A DNA stretch of 36,014 nucleotides from Betaproteobacteria bacterium Ga0077523 (GTDB taxonomy: Bacteria; Pseudomonadota; Gammaproteobacteria; Burkholderiales; Ga0077523), in assembly GCA_001464695.1 (NCBI GenBank), contig LNDQ01000033.1, positions 1 to 36,014 of the forward strand, written 5' to 3'. The translations under genes and the position numbers were made by a program. Below the pieces are notes generated by a model, which was not told where the DNA came from, searched no databases, and saw nothing but the letters and a program-made list of their open reading frames with translations. Numbering within the stretch: position 1 is the first letter of the stretch; each line of letters opens with the position of its first letter. This document shows, piece by piece, positions 1 through 7,444 of the stretch.

Positions 1-42
1 ATAGTGCGGCAACCCGTGCGAAAGTAGGTCACCGCAAGGCTC
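1..42 (+). rRNA. rrf: 5S ribosomal RNA, 3' end only (truncated by window edge)
   Basis: The first bases match the conserved 3' third of bacterial 5S rRNA: the loop/helix stretch ending in GCGAAAGTAGGTCACCGC followed by AAGGCTC, which would pair with the 5' end lying outside the window. The 3' boundary is approximate (about 41-43). A perfect terminator hairpin begins 10 bases later, as expected at the end of an rRNA operon on this strand. The assignment is by recognised sequence pattern; 16S, 23S and the 5' part of 5S would lie to the left. Confidence 0.85.
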
Positions 43-52
43 CCATCAACAA

Positions 53-100
53 CCAACGCCCCTCGCTACACATCCAGTAGCCTGGGGCGTTGGCGTTTTG
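53..100 (+). terminator. Rho-independent terminator of the rRNA operon
   Basis: A perfect 10-bp inverted repeat pairs 53-62 (CCAACGCCCC) with 84-93 (GGGGCGTTGG) across a 21-base loop. It is followed at once by CGTTTTG at 94-100. It lies directly after the 5S 3' end. The open frame that begins with the ATG-like codon at 90 starts inside this hairpin, which argues against that start for the downstream binding-protein gene. Confidence 0.8.
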
Positions 101-257
101 CGTCCACGAGAAGCGTGACGCCGCACCGATGTGCACCACGTCGGAGCGCAGGCCCGGACGCGCGCCCGATGTCTGCGCGCGAAACCATCGCGTCAGTCGG
201 TTCTTGTACCATCAGGCCGGATTCGCTGTCGGACCCGCCCGTCTTGAAAGTACCGGT

Positions 258-1835
258 ATGAAATCGATCCTCGCTTCGCTGTGCGCTTTCGCCTGCCTGG
301 TGGCCTTGCCTGCGTTCGCGCAGGAACCGGTCAAGGGCGGCACGCTCACCATGATCGCCCAGCCGGAGCCGCCGATCCTCGTTTCGGCGTTCAATTCAGC
401 TGCGCCCATCGGCGTCGTGTCGACCAAGATCTTCGAAGGGTTGCTCACCTACGATTTCGACATGAACCCCCGACCGGTGCTTGCCGAGACCTGGAAGCTG
501 AGTGCGGATGGGAAGAGCATCACCTTCAACCTGCGCAAGGGCGTGAAGTGGCACGACGGCAAGGACTTCACCTCGGCCGACGTGCAGTTTTCCGTGCTGA
601 AAGTCTGGAAGGAACTGCATCCGCGCGGACGGTCGACGTTCGCTAAGGTCACTGCCGTGGAGACGCCGTCGCCCACTACGGTGATCATCAAGCTCTCCGA
701 GCCCTCGCCGCCGCTTCTGTCCGCACTCTCGGGATACGAGGGCCAGATCCTGCCCAAGCACCTGTACGATGGCACGGACATCGCGCAGAACCCCTGGAAC
801 AACAAGCCGGTCGGTACCGGACCCTTCGTGTTCAAGGAATGGCAGAAGGGCAACTTCATCCAGCTCGAGCGCAACCCCAACTACTGGGACAAGGGCAAGC
901 CCTACCTGGACCGAATCGTGTTTCGGATCATTCCCGATGCCTCCGCCCGTGCTGCGGCGTTCGAGACCGGCGAAGTGCTGCTCGGCGGGTTCAGCCCGGT
1001 TCCGCTCAACGACGTGAAGCGCCTGGAAGGAACGGCCAAGTTCGACATCGAGACGCGCGGCTACGAGTATCTCGCGCCGATGTTCCTGATCGAGTTCAAC
1101 CTGGCCAACCCGTACCTCAAGGACAAGCGCGTGCGCCACGCCATCGCGCACGCCATCGACAAGGACGTGGTGGTGAAGACCATCTGGTTCGGCTTCGGCA
1201 GACCTGCCGTCAGTCCCGTTCCCTCGGTCCTCACCCAGTTTCACCACTCGACCGTCCCGAAGTATTCCTACGACCCGAAAAGAGCCGAGCAACTGTTGGA
1301 CGACGCGGGCTTCAAGCGCGGCGCCGGAGGCAAGCGCTTCAAGCTGGTCCATGACTTCCTGCCGTATGGTGCCGATTACCAGCGGACGTCGGAGTACATC
1401 AAGCAGGCCCTCGGCAAGGTGGGCATCGACGTGGAGATCCGCAGCCAGGACACGGCCGCATTCCTGAAGCGCGTGTACACCGACAACGACTTCGACATGA
1501 CCACGAACTTCTTCTACGCCCTGCCCGACCCCACCATCGGCGTCCAGCGCATCTACTGGTCGAAGAACATCAAGAAGGGCGTGCCGTTCTCGAACGCTTC
1601 GGGCTATACCAACCCCGAGATGGACAAGGTGATCGAAGACGCCCAGGTCGAGCACGACAGGAAGAAGCGGCGCGAGATCCTCAACCACATGCAGCAGATC
1701 GCCGCGGACGACATTCCCGTGCTCGACCTGTTCGAGGTGCGCTTCTTCACCCTGGCGAGCAAGCGTGTACAGAACCACACCAGTTCGGCCGAAGGCGTCT
1801 ATGCGTCCTTTTCCAACGTCTGGCTGAAGCCTTAG
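258..1835 (+). CDS. ABC transporter substrate-binding protein, family 5 (peptide/opine/nickel type)
   Basis: This 525-residue protein is the periplasmic receptor of the importer encoded by the next four genes. The start at 258 gives a clear signal peptide (residues 1-21: MKS, hydrophobic ALPAFA core, cleavage before QEP); the longer frame back to 90 runs into the rRNA terminator and encodes nothing signal-like. The mature protein has SBP_bac_5 hallmarks: the KGGTL start, LAETWKLSADGKSITFNLRKG, GTGPFVFKEW and NPNYW, and a length typical of the family. The ligand cannot be read from sequence; dipeptides, oligopeptides, glutathione-like or other small amphipathic molecules are possible. No convincing Shine-Dalgarno is visible beyond GAAAG about 8 bases upstream. 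The first permease starts 29 bases after the stop. Family confident, ligand unknown. Confidence 0.9.
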   Translation: MKSILASLCAFACLVALPAFAQEPVKGGTLTMIAQPEPPILVSAFNSAAPIGVVSTKIFEGLLTYDFDMNPRPVLAETWKLSADGKSITFNLRKGVKWHDGKDFTSADVQFSVLKVWKELHPRGRSTFAKVTAVETPSPTTVIIKLSEPSPPLLSALSGYEGQILPKHLYDGTDIAQNPWNNKPVGTGPFVFKEWQKGNFIQLERNPNYWDKGKPYLDRIVFRIIPDASARAAAFETGEVLLGGFSPVPLNDVKRLEGTAKFDIETRGYEYLAPMFLIEFNLANPYLKDKRVRHAIAHAIDKDVVVKTIWFGFGRPAVSPVPSVLTQFHHSTVPKYSYDPKRAEQLLDDAGFKRGAGGKRFKLVHDFLPYGADYQRTSEYIKQALGKVGIDVEIRSQDTAAFLKRVYTDNDFDMTTNFFYALPDPTIGVQRIYWSKNIKKGVPFSNASGYTNPEMDKVIEDAQVEHDRKKRREILNHMQQIAADDIPVLDLFEVRFFTLASKRVQNHTSSAEGVYASFSNVWLKP

Positions 1836-1864
1836 CGTTCCGCCCGGCACTCTTCGGTCGTCCC

Positions 1865-2842
1865 ATGCCCAGAGTCGTCCGCTACCTGGCGTGGCGCCTG
1901 TTGCAGGCGATTCCCATCGTCGCTGGGATCGCCGTGTTCAATTTCATGCTGCTGCAGTTTGCCCCGGGCGACGCTGCGGACGTGCTGGCCGGTGAAGCCG
2001 GTGGTGCGACCCCCGAGTACATCGCCCAGCTCAAGGCACGCTTCGGCCTCGATCAGCCCGTGCCGGTCCAGCTCGGCAAGTACCTGTGGAACGTAGCTCG
2101 GCTGGATCTCGGCTTCTCGTTCCGCCACAACATGCCAGTGGTCGATCTGATCCTTTCGCACCTGCCCGCGACGTTGTTGCTGATGGGTGCGGCGATCGTG
2201 CTCGCCTTCAGCCTGGGTGTATTGCTCGGCGTCACCGCGGCACGGCACGTCAACCGACCGCTCGACACGATCATTTCCGTGGGAGCCCTGCTGGCCTATG
2301 CCACACCGATCTTCTGGATCGGGCTGATGATGATCCTGCTCTTTTCAGTGCAGCTCGGCTGGCTGCCATCCAGCGGCATGCGCACCATCGGCGCCGATCT
2401 GACGGGCTTCACCTATGCGATCGACGTAGTCCGGCATCTGGTACTGCCCGCGACAGCGCTATCGCTGTTCTTCATGGCCCTCTACACACGACTCATGCGC
2501 GCCTCGATGCTCGAGGTCTACTCGCTCGACTATGTGACGACCGCGCGCGCCAAAGGTTTGACCGAACGGCGCGTGGCCTTCAAGCACGTCCTGCGCAACG
2601 CCCTGTTGCCCATGGTCACCATGCTGGGCCTGCAGGTCGGATCCATGCTGGGCGGCTCGGTGCTGGTGGAAACCGTCTTTGGTTGGCCGGGTCTCGGCCG
2701 CCTCGCGTTCGAGGCGGTGTTCCAGCGCGACAACAACCTGTTGCTGGGCATCCTGCTGCTGTCGTCCGTGCTCGTGGTGATCGTCAACGTGGTCATCGAC
2801 CTCACCTACGCGCGCCTGGATCCGCGCATCGAAGTCGGTTAG
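1865..2842 (+). CDS. ABC transporter permease, DppB/OppB type
   Basis: This 325-residue inner-membrane subunit forms half of the translocation channel of the peptide-type importer. It starts with the family-typical N-terminal helix (RYLAWRLLQAIPIVAGIAVFNF), followed by the periplasmic segment with APGD and the FGLDQPVPVQ stretch, and then five further hydrophobic segments. The ATPase-contact EAA-type loop is visible around YVTTARAKGLTERRVAFKHVLRNALLP, and the C-terminal ETVFGWPGLGRLAFEAVFQRD block is characteristic of DppB/OppB. It lies 29 bases after the binding-protein gene and is separated from the next permease by only three bases, so it belongs to one operon. Pairing with the DppC-type partner is expected from the family. 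Confidence 0.92.
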   Translation: MPRVVRYLAWRLLQAIPIVAGIAVFNFMLLQFAPGDAADVLAGEAGGATPEYIAQLKARFGLDQPVPVQLGKYLWNVARLDLGFSFRHNMPVVDLILSHLPATLLLMGAAIVLAFSLGVLLGVTAARHVNRPLDTIISVGALLAYATPIFWIGLMMILLFSVQLGWLPSSGMRTIGADLTGFTYAIDVVRHLVLPATALSLFFMALYTRLMRASMLEVYSLDYVTTARAKGLTERRVAFKHVLRNALLPMVTMLGLQVGSMLGGSVLVETVFGWPGLGRLAFEAVFQRDNNLLLGILLLSSVLVVIVNVVIDLTYARLDPRIEVG

Positions 2843-2845
2843 AGC

Positions 2846-3679
2846 ATGCAGGATTTCCTCCGCCGTTTCGCCCGCAACCAGGCCGCAATCGTCGGTGTCG
2901 TGATCCTGCTCGTCGTGATCGCGCTGGCACTGCTGGCTCCCGTGCTGTATCCGGACAGCCCGTGGGACATGGTGACCGAGCCGTTCCTCGCTCCCGGTGC
3001 CGATCGCGCGCATCCGCTGGGCTCGGACATGATGGGCCGCGATCTCGCGGCCGGCATCTTCCATGGAGCCCGCGTGAGCCTGATGATCGGCATCGTCGCG
3101 ACGCTGGTTGCACTGGCCGTGGGCGTCACCATCGGCGCTATTGCCGGCTATTACGGTGGCTGGGTCGACAACGTGCTGATGCGCGTCACCGAGCTGTTCC
3201 AGACCATCCCGGCGTTCATCTTCGCGATCGTGCTGGTGTCCATCTTCCAGCCGTCGGTCACCAGCATCGTGCTGGCGATCGGGACCGTGTCGTGGCCTCC
3301 AGTGGCTCGCCTCACGCGCAGCGAGTTCCTCACCCTGCGCAGTCGCGAGTTCGTGCAAGCCTGTATCACCATCGGCATGGGTGACCTGCGCATCATCGTG
3401 CTGCACGTCCTGCCGAACGCGCTGGCGCCCATCATCGTCACCGGGTCGTTGATGGTGGCCACGGCCATTCTCACGGAAGCCGGGTTGGCGTTCCTCGGGC
3501 TGGGGGACCCCAACGTGATGAGCTGGGGCACGATCATCGGTGCCGGTCGCGACGTGCTGCGCACCGCCGCCTACGTCACGGCGATCCCCGGTATCGCAAT
3601 CCTGTTGACGGTGCTCGCGCTCAACCTGGTCGGTGAAGGGTTGAACGACGCGCTCAACCCGAAGCTCAAGAACCGATGA
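2846..3679 (+). CDS. ABC transporter permease, DppC/OppC type
   Basis: This 277-residue second channel subunit begins with a short cytoplasmic tail (RRFARNQAA) and a first membrane helix. The DppC-type motif HPLGSDMMGRDLAAGIFHGARVSL follows, then five more hydrophobic segments. The EAA loop reads REFVQACITIGMGDLRIIVLHVLPNALAPI. The C-terminal EAGLAFLGLGDPNVMSWGTII block is diagnostic of this permease type. The ATG at 2846 follows the previous stop by three bases, and the TGA overlaps the next gene's ATG as ATGA (3676-3679), implying translational coupling with the first ATPase. Nothing appears truncated. Confidence 0.92.
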   Translation: MQDFLRRFARNQAAIVGVVILLVVIALALLAPVLYPDSPWDMVTEPFLAPGADRAHPLGSDMMGRDLAAGIFHGARVSLMIGIVATLVALAVGVTIGAIAGYYGGWVDNVLMRVTELFQTIPAFIFAIVLVSIFQPSVTSIVLAIGTVSWPPVARLTRSEFLTLRSREFVQACITIGMGDLRIIVLHVLPNALAPIIVTGSLMVATAILTEAGLAFLGLGDPNVMSWGTIIGAGRDVLRTAAYVTAIPGIAILLTVLALNLVGEGLNDALNPKLKNR

Positions 3680-4662
3680 GTGCGCCACTGCTCGAGGTCC
3701 GGGACCTGCAGACGCATTTCTTCACGCGCGCCGGCGTGGCGAAGGCGGTCGACGGTGTCAGCTTCGACATCGCGGCCGACGAGACCCTGGCACTGGTGGG
3801 CGAGTCCGGTTGCGGCAAGTCGGTCACGGCCTTCTCGATCCTGCGCCTGATCGCCGATCCGCCCGGTCGCATCGTCGGCGGCAGCATCCGGCTCAATGAC
3901 GACGATCTGCTGGCGATGACCGACGCGCAGATGCGAACCGTGCGCGGCAACCGGATCGCGATGATCTTCCAGGAACCGATGACTGCCCTCAACCCGGTGT
4001 TTTCCATCGGTGAGCAGATCGTCGAGGCGGTACTGCAACACCGCACTCTCGATCGGAAGGCCGCATGGCGCCGGACCGTCGAACTGCTGGAGCGTGTGCG
4101 TATCCCCGATGCGGCGCGTCGCGCCTACGAGTATCCGCATCGCCTGTCCGGTGGCCTGCGCCAGCGAGCCATGATCGCGATGGCGCTCGCTTGTGAACCG
4201 AAACTGCTGATTGCCGACGAGCCGACCACGGCACTCGACGTGACCATCCAGGCCCAGATCCTCGACCTGATCGGTGAGTTGAAGCGCGAAACCGGGATGG
4301 GCGTCCTGCTGATCACGCACGACCTGGGCGTCGTGGCTCAGCATGCGCAGCGAGTCGCTGTGATGTACGCGGGGCGCATCGTCGAGCAGGCGCCGATCGG
4401 CGACCTGTTCGCGAACCCGCAGCATCCGTACACGCGCGGATTGCTCGCGTCGATCCCGAAGGGCGGCGGCGTGTCCGATCGATTGACCGAGATCACCGGC
4501 ATGGTGCCTGCCCTTACCGCGATGCCGCGCGGCTGTGCATTCCAGCCGCGGTGCCCACTGGCCTTCGAGCGGTGCGATCGCGAACGACCGGAACTCGCCG
4601 AGGTCGTTGCGCATCGGCGTGTCGCCTGCTTTGCTACACCCTCGGGGGGCGGTTGTGGCTAG
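3676..4662 (+). CDS. ABC transporter ATP-binding protein, DppD/OppD type
   Basis: This 328-residue ATPase subunit powers the peptide-type importer at the cytoplasmic face. The Walker A motif GESGCGKS is at residues 42-49. The Q-loop lies in [12 protein letters not shown], the signature is LSGGLRQR, the Walker B is [12 protein letters not shown], and the switch histidine is in LLITHDLG. The C-terminal oligo_HPY extension is present, with the [15 protein letters not shown] block and the cysteine cluster [14 protein letters not shown], which marks the DppD/OppD subfamily. LSGGLRQR instead of the more usual LSGGMRQR is a mild variant. Its start overlaps the DppC-type stop by four bases (ATGA), and its end overlaps the next gene by eight bases. 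Confidence 0.93.
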   Translation: MSAPLLEVRDLQTHFFTRAGVAKAVDGVSFDIAADETLALVGESGCGKSVTAFSILRLIADPPGRIVGGSIRLNDDDLLAMTDAQMRTVRGNRIAMIFQEPMTALNPVFSIGEQIVEAVLQHRTLDRKAAWRRTVELLERVRIPDAARRAYEYPHRLSGGLRQRAMIAMALACEPKLLIADEPTTALDVTIQAQILDLIGELKRETGMGVLLITHDLGVVAQHAQRVAVMYAGRIVEQAPIGDLFANPQHPYTRGLLASIPKGGGVSDRLTEITGMVPALTAMPRGCAFQPRCPLAFERCDRERPELAEVVAHRRVACFATPSGGGCG

Positions 4663-5614
4663 TCCGATCCTGTCGCTCGCCGAACTGGCGATGCACTTCC
4701 CGACGCCCGCTGGCCTGGTCCGAGCGGTCGACGGCGTGTCGATCGACATTGCGCCGGGCGAGACCGTCGGGCTGGTCGGCGAATCGGGTTGCGGCAAGAG
4801 CACTTTGGGCAAGACCTCCATGCGGCTTACCCGACCGACGGCGGGGTCCATCCGGCTCGAAGGCCACGAGATCTCCGATCTGTCGCGCAGCGCCCTGCGA
4901 CCGTGGCGGTCGAAGCTGCAGATGATTTTCCAGGATCCCTACGCCTCGCTCAATCCGCGGCTGACCGTGGGCCGAACGCTCGAGGAGCCCTTGATCGTCC
5001 ATGGTCGCGGCAACGCTGCGGAACGACGCGACCGCGTGCGCTGGCTCGCGGACAAGGTTGGGCTGCGCCCGGAAGCGCTGCAACGACACCCGCACGAGTT
5101 CTCGGGTGGTCAGCGGCAACGCATCGGTATCGCGCGCGCTCTTGCGCTAGAGCCAAAGCTCGTGATCTGCGACGAACCGGTGTCGGCGCTCGACGTGTCG
5201 GTGCGGGCCCAGGTCATCAATCTCCTGATGGACTTGAAGCGCGACCTTGGTCTCGCCTACCTCTTCATCTCCCACGACCTCTCGGTGGTGGAGCACGTGT
5301 CCGACCGGATCGCGGTCATGTACCTCGGCAAGCTCGTGGAGATCGCCGACCGGCACACGCTATGGACGCGACCGCAGCATCCCTATACCCAGGCGCTGAT
5401 CGCCGCGGTGCCGGTTGCCGATCCGTCCCATGCAACCGACCGCAGGCCCGGCTTGGTCGAGGGTGATCTGCCGAGCCCGCTCGATCCGCCGAGCGGTTGC
5501 CGGTTCCGCACACGCTGCCCGATTGCCGTCGCGCAATGCGCGGAACGCGAGCCGCCGTTGCGGCCGCTTGCGTCCGGACACTTCGTTGCCTGCGATCGGG
5601 TTGCCGGCACCTGA
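4655..5614 (+). CDS. ABC transporter ATP-binding protein, DppF/OppF type
   Basis: This is the second ATPase of the importer (319 residues). I chose the GTG at 4655: it puts the expected N-terminal LSLAELAMHFP close to the start, lies eight bases inside the preceding gene (GTGGCTAG), and follows a G-rich stretch at 4644-4649. A start at 4535 would add about 40 residues of low-complexity, out-of-family sequence. Walker A GESGCGKS is at residues 42-49, followed by the Q-loop MIFQDPYASLNPR, signature FSGGQRQR, Walker B LVICDEPVSALD and switch LFISHDLS. The oligo_HPY tail with the PSGCRFRTRCPIAVAQC cysteines follows. It is the last gene of the operon, and the convergent aldehyde dehydrogenase ends 17 bases later. 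Confidence 0.92.
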   Translation: MASPILSLAELAMHFPTPAGLVRAVDGVSIDIAPGETVGLVGESGCGKSTLGKTSMRLTRPTAGSIRLEGHEISDLSRSALRPWRSKLQMIFQDPYASLNPRLTVGRTLEEPLIVHGRGNAAERRDRVRWLADKVGLRPEALQRHPHEFSGGQRQRIGIARALALEPKLVICDEPVSALDVSVRAQVINLLMDLKRDLGLAYLFISHDLSVVEHVSDRIAVMYLGKLVEIADRHTLWTRPQHPYTQALIAAVPVADPSHATDRRPGLVEGDLPSPLDPPSGCRFRTRCPIAVAQCAEREPPLRPLASGHFVACDRVAGT

Positions 5615-5628
5615 CACGGGCCGGCAAC
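5600..5628. terminator. Hairpin between convergent genes (possible bidirectional terminator)
   Basis: A perfect 9-bp inverted repeat pairs 5600-5608 (GTTGCCGGC) with 5620-5628 (GCCGGCAAC) around an 11-base loop that contains the ATPase stop codon. It spans the gap between two converging genes. There is no T-tract on either strand, so it may act as a transcript-end stem or with Rho rather than as a classical intrinsic terminator. Confidence 0.4.
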
Positions 5629-5631
5629 GCT

Positions 5632-7113
5632 TCAACCGTGCTTGAAGACGATCGTCTTCGAGTGGCAGAACTCGCGCAGGGCCTCGAAACCCTTTTCACG
5701 GCCGTGGCCTGATTTCTTCACGCCGCCGAAGGGCAGTTCGATGCCGCCGCCGGCGCCGTAGCCGTTGACGAACACCTGACCGCAGCGCATGGCCTTCGCC
5801 ACGCGCATCTGGCGACCGCCGTTGGCAGTCCAGATGCCCGCGACCAGACCGTAGTCCGTGCCGTTTGCGAGCTTGATTGCATCGGCTTCGTCTTCGAAGG
5901 AGATGATGGACAGCACCGGCCCGAATACTTCTTCGCGTGCCAGGGCATTCTCGCGCGGCACCGGTCCGAACAGCGTGGGCGCCACGTAGTAGCCGTCGGG
6001 CGGGACGCCGTCAGCCACCTTCGCCTGGGCCAGGACGCCGATTCGATCGTTGCCCGCGCGTTCGATGAAGCCGGACACGCGCTGTTTCTGGGTCGCGCTG
6101 ATCAAGGGACCGCAATCGAGATCCATGGTTGCCGATCCGACGCGCAGCTGGGCAAAACGCTCCGCAACGCGACCCACGAATCTGTCGTAAATGGCCTTCT
6201 GTACCAGCACGCGGCTGCCTGCGGAGCAGGTCTGGCCGCCGTTCTGCACGATGGCGTTCACGACCACGGGGACGGCTGCGTCGAAGTCCGCGTCGTCGAA
6301 CACGATCTGCGGCGATTTGCCGCCGAGCTCGAGCACGCAGCCGATGTGATTCTTCGCCGCCGCGATCTGCACCAGCGTGCCCACTTCAGGCGAGCCGGTG
6401 AACGACAGGAAATCGATGTCCGGATGGCTCGCGAGCGCCGCACCGGCCTCCTCGCCGATGCCGGTCACGACGTTCAGCACGCCGGGCGGCAGGCCGGCTT
6501 CCATCGCGAGCCCTGCCAGGCGGACCGGCGTGAGGCAAGCTTCCTCCGCAGGCTTCAACACGGTGCAGTTACCCATCGCAAGCGCCGGCGCCACGGTCCG
6601 GCCGAACATCTGCGCGGGGTAGTTCCACGGGATGATGTGGCCCGTGACGCCCTTCGGATCCCGCAGGACAGTCACCATGTAGCCGTCGAGGAACGGAATC
6701 ACGTCGCCATGGAACTTGTCCGCGGCCGAACCGTAGAACTCGAAGTACCGCGCCGCCGCGGTGATGTCGGCACGCGCCTGCTTCATGGGCTTGCCGGTGT
6801 CGGCCGCCTCGAGCTGGGCCAACTCCTCGAAGTGCTCGAGGATCTTGGTGCCGAGCTTGGTGAGAATGCGGCCGCGCTCCACGGCCGTCATGCGGCTCCA
6901 GGGTCCTTCCTCGAAGGCCTTGCGAGCGGCCTTGACGGCCAGGTCGATGTCCGCGGCGGTTCCGCGGGCGATGCGCGCGAACACCTGGCCGTCGCTGGGG
7001 CTCGCCACGTCCACCGTGCGACCATCCGAGGCGGGCTGCCAGCGGCCGTCGATCAGGTTGTCGCGGGTGACGATGGTTTCCGGAGCGCTGGCGCGCACGG
7101 GGCTCAAGCTCAT
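5632..7113 (-). CDS. NAD(P)-dependent aldehyde dehydrogenase (ALDH superfamily, betaine/aminoaldehyde-like)
   Basis: This 493-residue protein has the normal ALDH length and is predicted to oxidise an aldehyde to a carboxylate in the cytoplasm. Visible landmarks are IPWNYP with the oxyanion Asn164, Lys187 in VLKPAE (cofactor binding), the FTGSPEVG turn, the general base Glu262 in LELGGKSP, and the nucleophile Cys296 in GGQTCSAGSR. The C-terminal GIELPFGGVKKSGHGREKG is seen in betaine-aldehyde and aminobutyraldehyde dehydrogenases. The ATG at 7113 has GAGGAA five bases upstream; the frame stays open for another 186 codons, but that extension has no ALDH similarity. The GMC oxidoreductase at 8827 could supply its aldehyde. 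Substrate not determinable. Confidence 0.93.
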   Translation of the reverse strand: MSLSPVRASAPETIVTRDNLIDGRWQPASDGRTVDVASPSDGQVFARIARGTAADIDLAVKAARKAFEEGPWSRMTAVERGRILTKLGTKILEHFEELAQLEAADTGKPMKQARADITAAARYFEFYGSAADKFHGDVIPFLDGYMVTVLRDPKGVTGHIIPWNYPAQMFGRTVAPALAMGNCTVLKPAEEACLTPVRLAGLAMEAGLPPGVLNVVTGIGEEAGAALASHPDIDFLSFTGSPEVGTLVQIAAAKNHIGCVLELGGKSPQIVFDDADFDAAVPVVVNAIVQNGGQTCSAGSRVLVQKAIYDRFVGRVAERFAQLRVGSATMDLDCGPLISATQKQRVSGFIERAGNDRIGVLAQAKVADGVPPDGYYVAPTLFGPVPRENALAREEVFGPVLSIISFEDEADAIKLANGTDYGLVAGIWTANGGRQMRVAKAMRCGQVFVNGYGAGGGIELPFGGVKKSGHGREKGFEALREFCHSKTIVFKHG

Positions 7114-7444
7114 GATCGTTCCTCGAAGAGAGTTGTGCGGAAAGACCCGCATTCTACCGCTCCATGCGAAATGACCCGGCCAGCGTTCGGAATCGAACAC
7201 AGGTGCGGATGTGGGCCCGGTACGCTGCAACCAAATCGAACCCCTGCCGTCACAAGCGTGGCGAGATCGTGCGGGGCGCGCCCTGCTCGCTGGGTCACGA
7301 ACGCCCATCGGTTCGTTCCCAGTCGCTCCGATCGCGCGAACGGGTGGTCGCTTTTTTGCGTAACCGTCGCCGGAAGCCAAGGCGACGATCGAAAGGTCGT
7401 CGAATCGCGACACTGCTGCAACGCTCGAACGTGCCGATAATTCC
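7114..7444. other. Intergenic region between divergent genes (331 bp)
   Basis: No gene is supported here. The region separates the divergently transcribed aldehyde dehydrogenase and diguanylate cyclase. On the minus strand, TAGAAT (7156-7151) could be a -10 element for the dehydrogenase with a leader of about 30 bases, but no good -35 lies 16-18 bases upstream. On the plus strand, GATAAT (7436-7441) is -10-like but sits almost on the cyclase start. A 7-bp inverted repeat (CGTCGCC at 7365-7371, GGCGACG at 7381-7387) follows a T6 run. All are weak. Confidence 0.4.
7151..7156 (-). promoter_or_regulatory. Possible -10 element for the aldehyde dehydrogenase gene
   Basis: The minus strand reads TAGAAT, five of six matches to TATAAT, 38 bases upstream of the dehydrogenase ATG. 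No recognisable TTGACA-like -35 sits at the right distance, so this is only a candidate. Confidence 0.25.

Noticed and set aside
90..257. N-terminal extension of the substrate-binding protein from an ATG-like codon at 90
   Set aside because: It begins inside the rRNA terminator and would bury the signal peptide at residue 57.
396..1850. Long minus-strand frames opposite the ABC importer (also 2459-3688 and 3571-4851)
   Set aside because: They are antisense shadows caused by high GC; composition is unlike real proteins and the plus-strand genes are unambiguous.
5641..5662. 22-base near-perfect palindrome around GAAGACGATCGTCTTC
   Set aside because: It falls within the last codons of the aldehyde dehydrogenase (SKTIVFK), has no loop for a hairpin and no promoter context, so it is probably coding coincidence.
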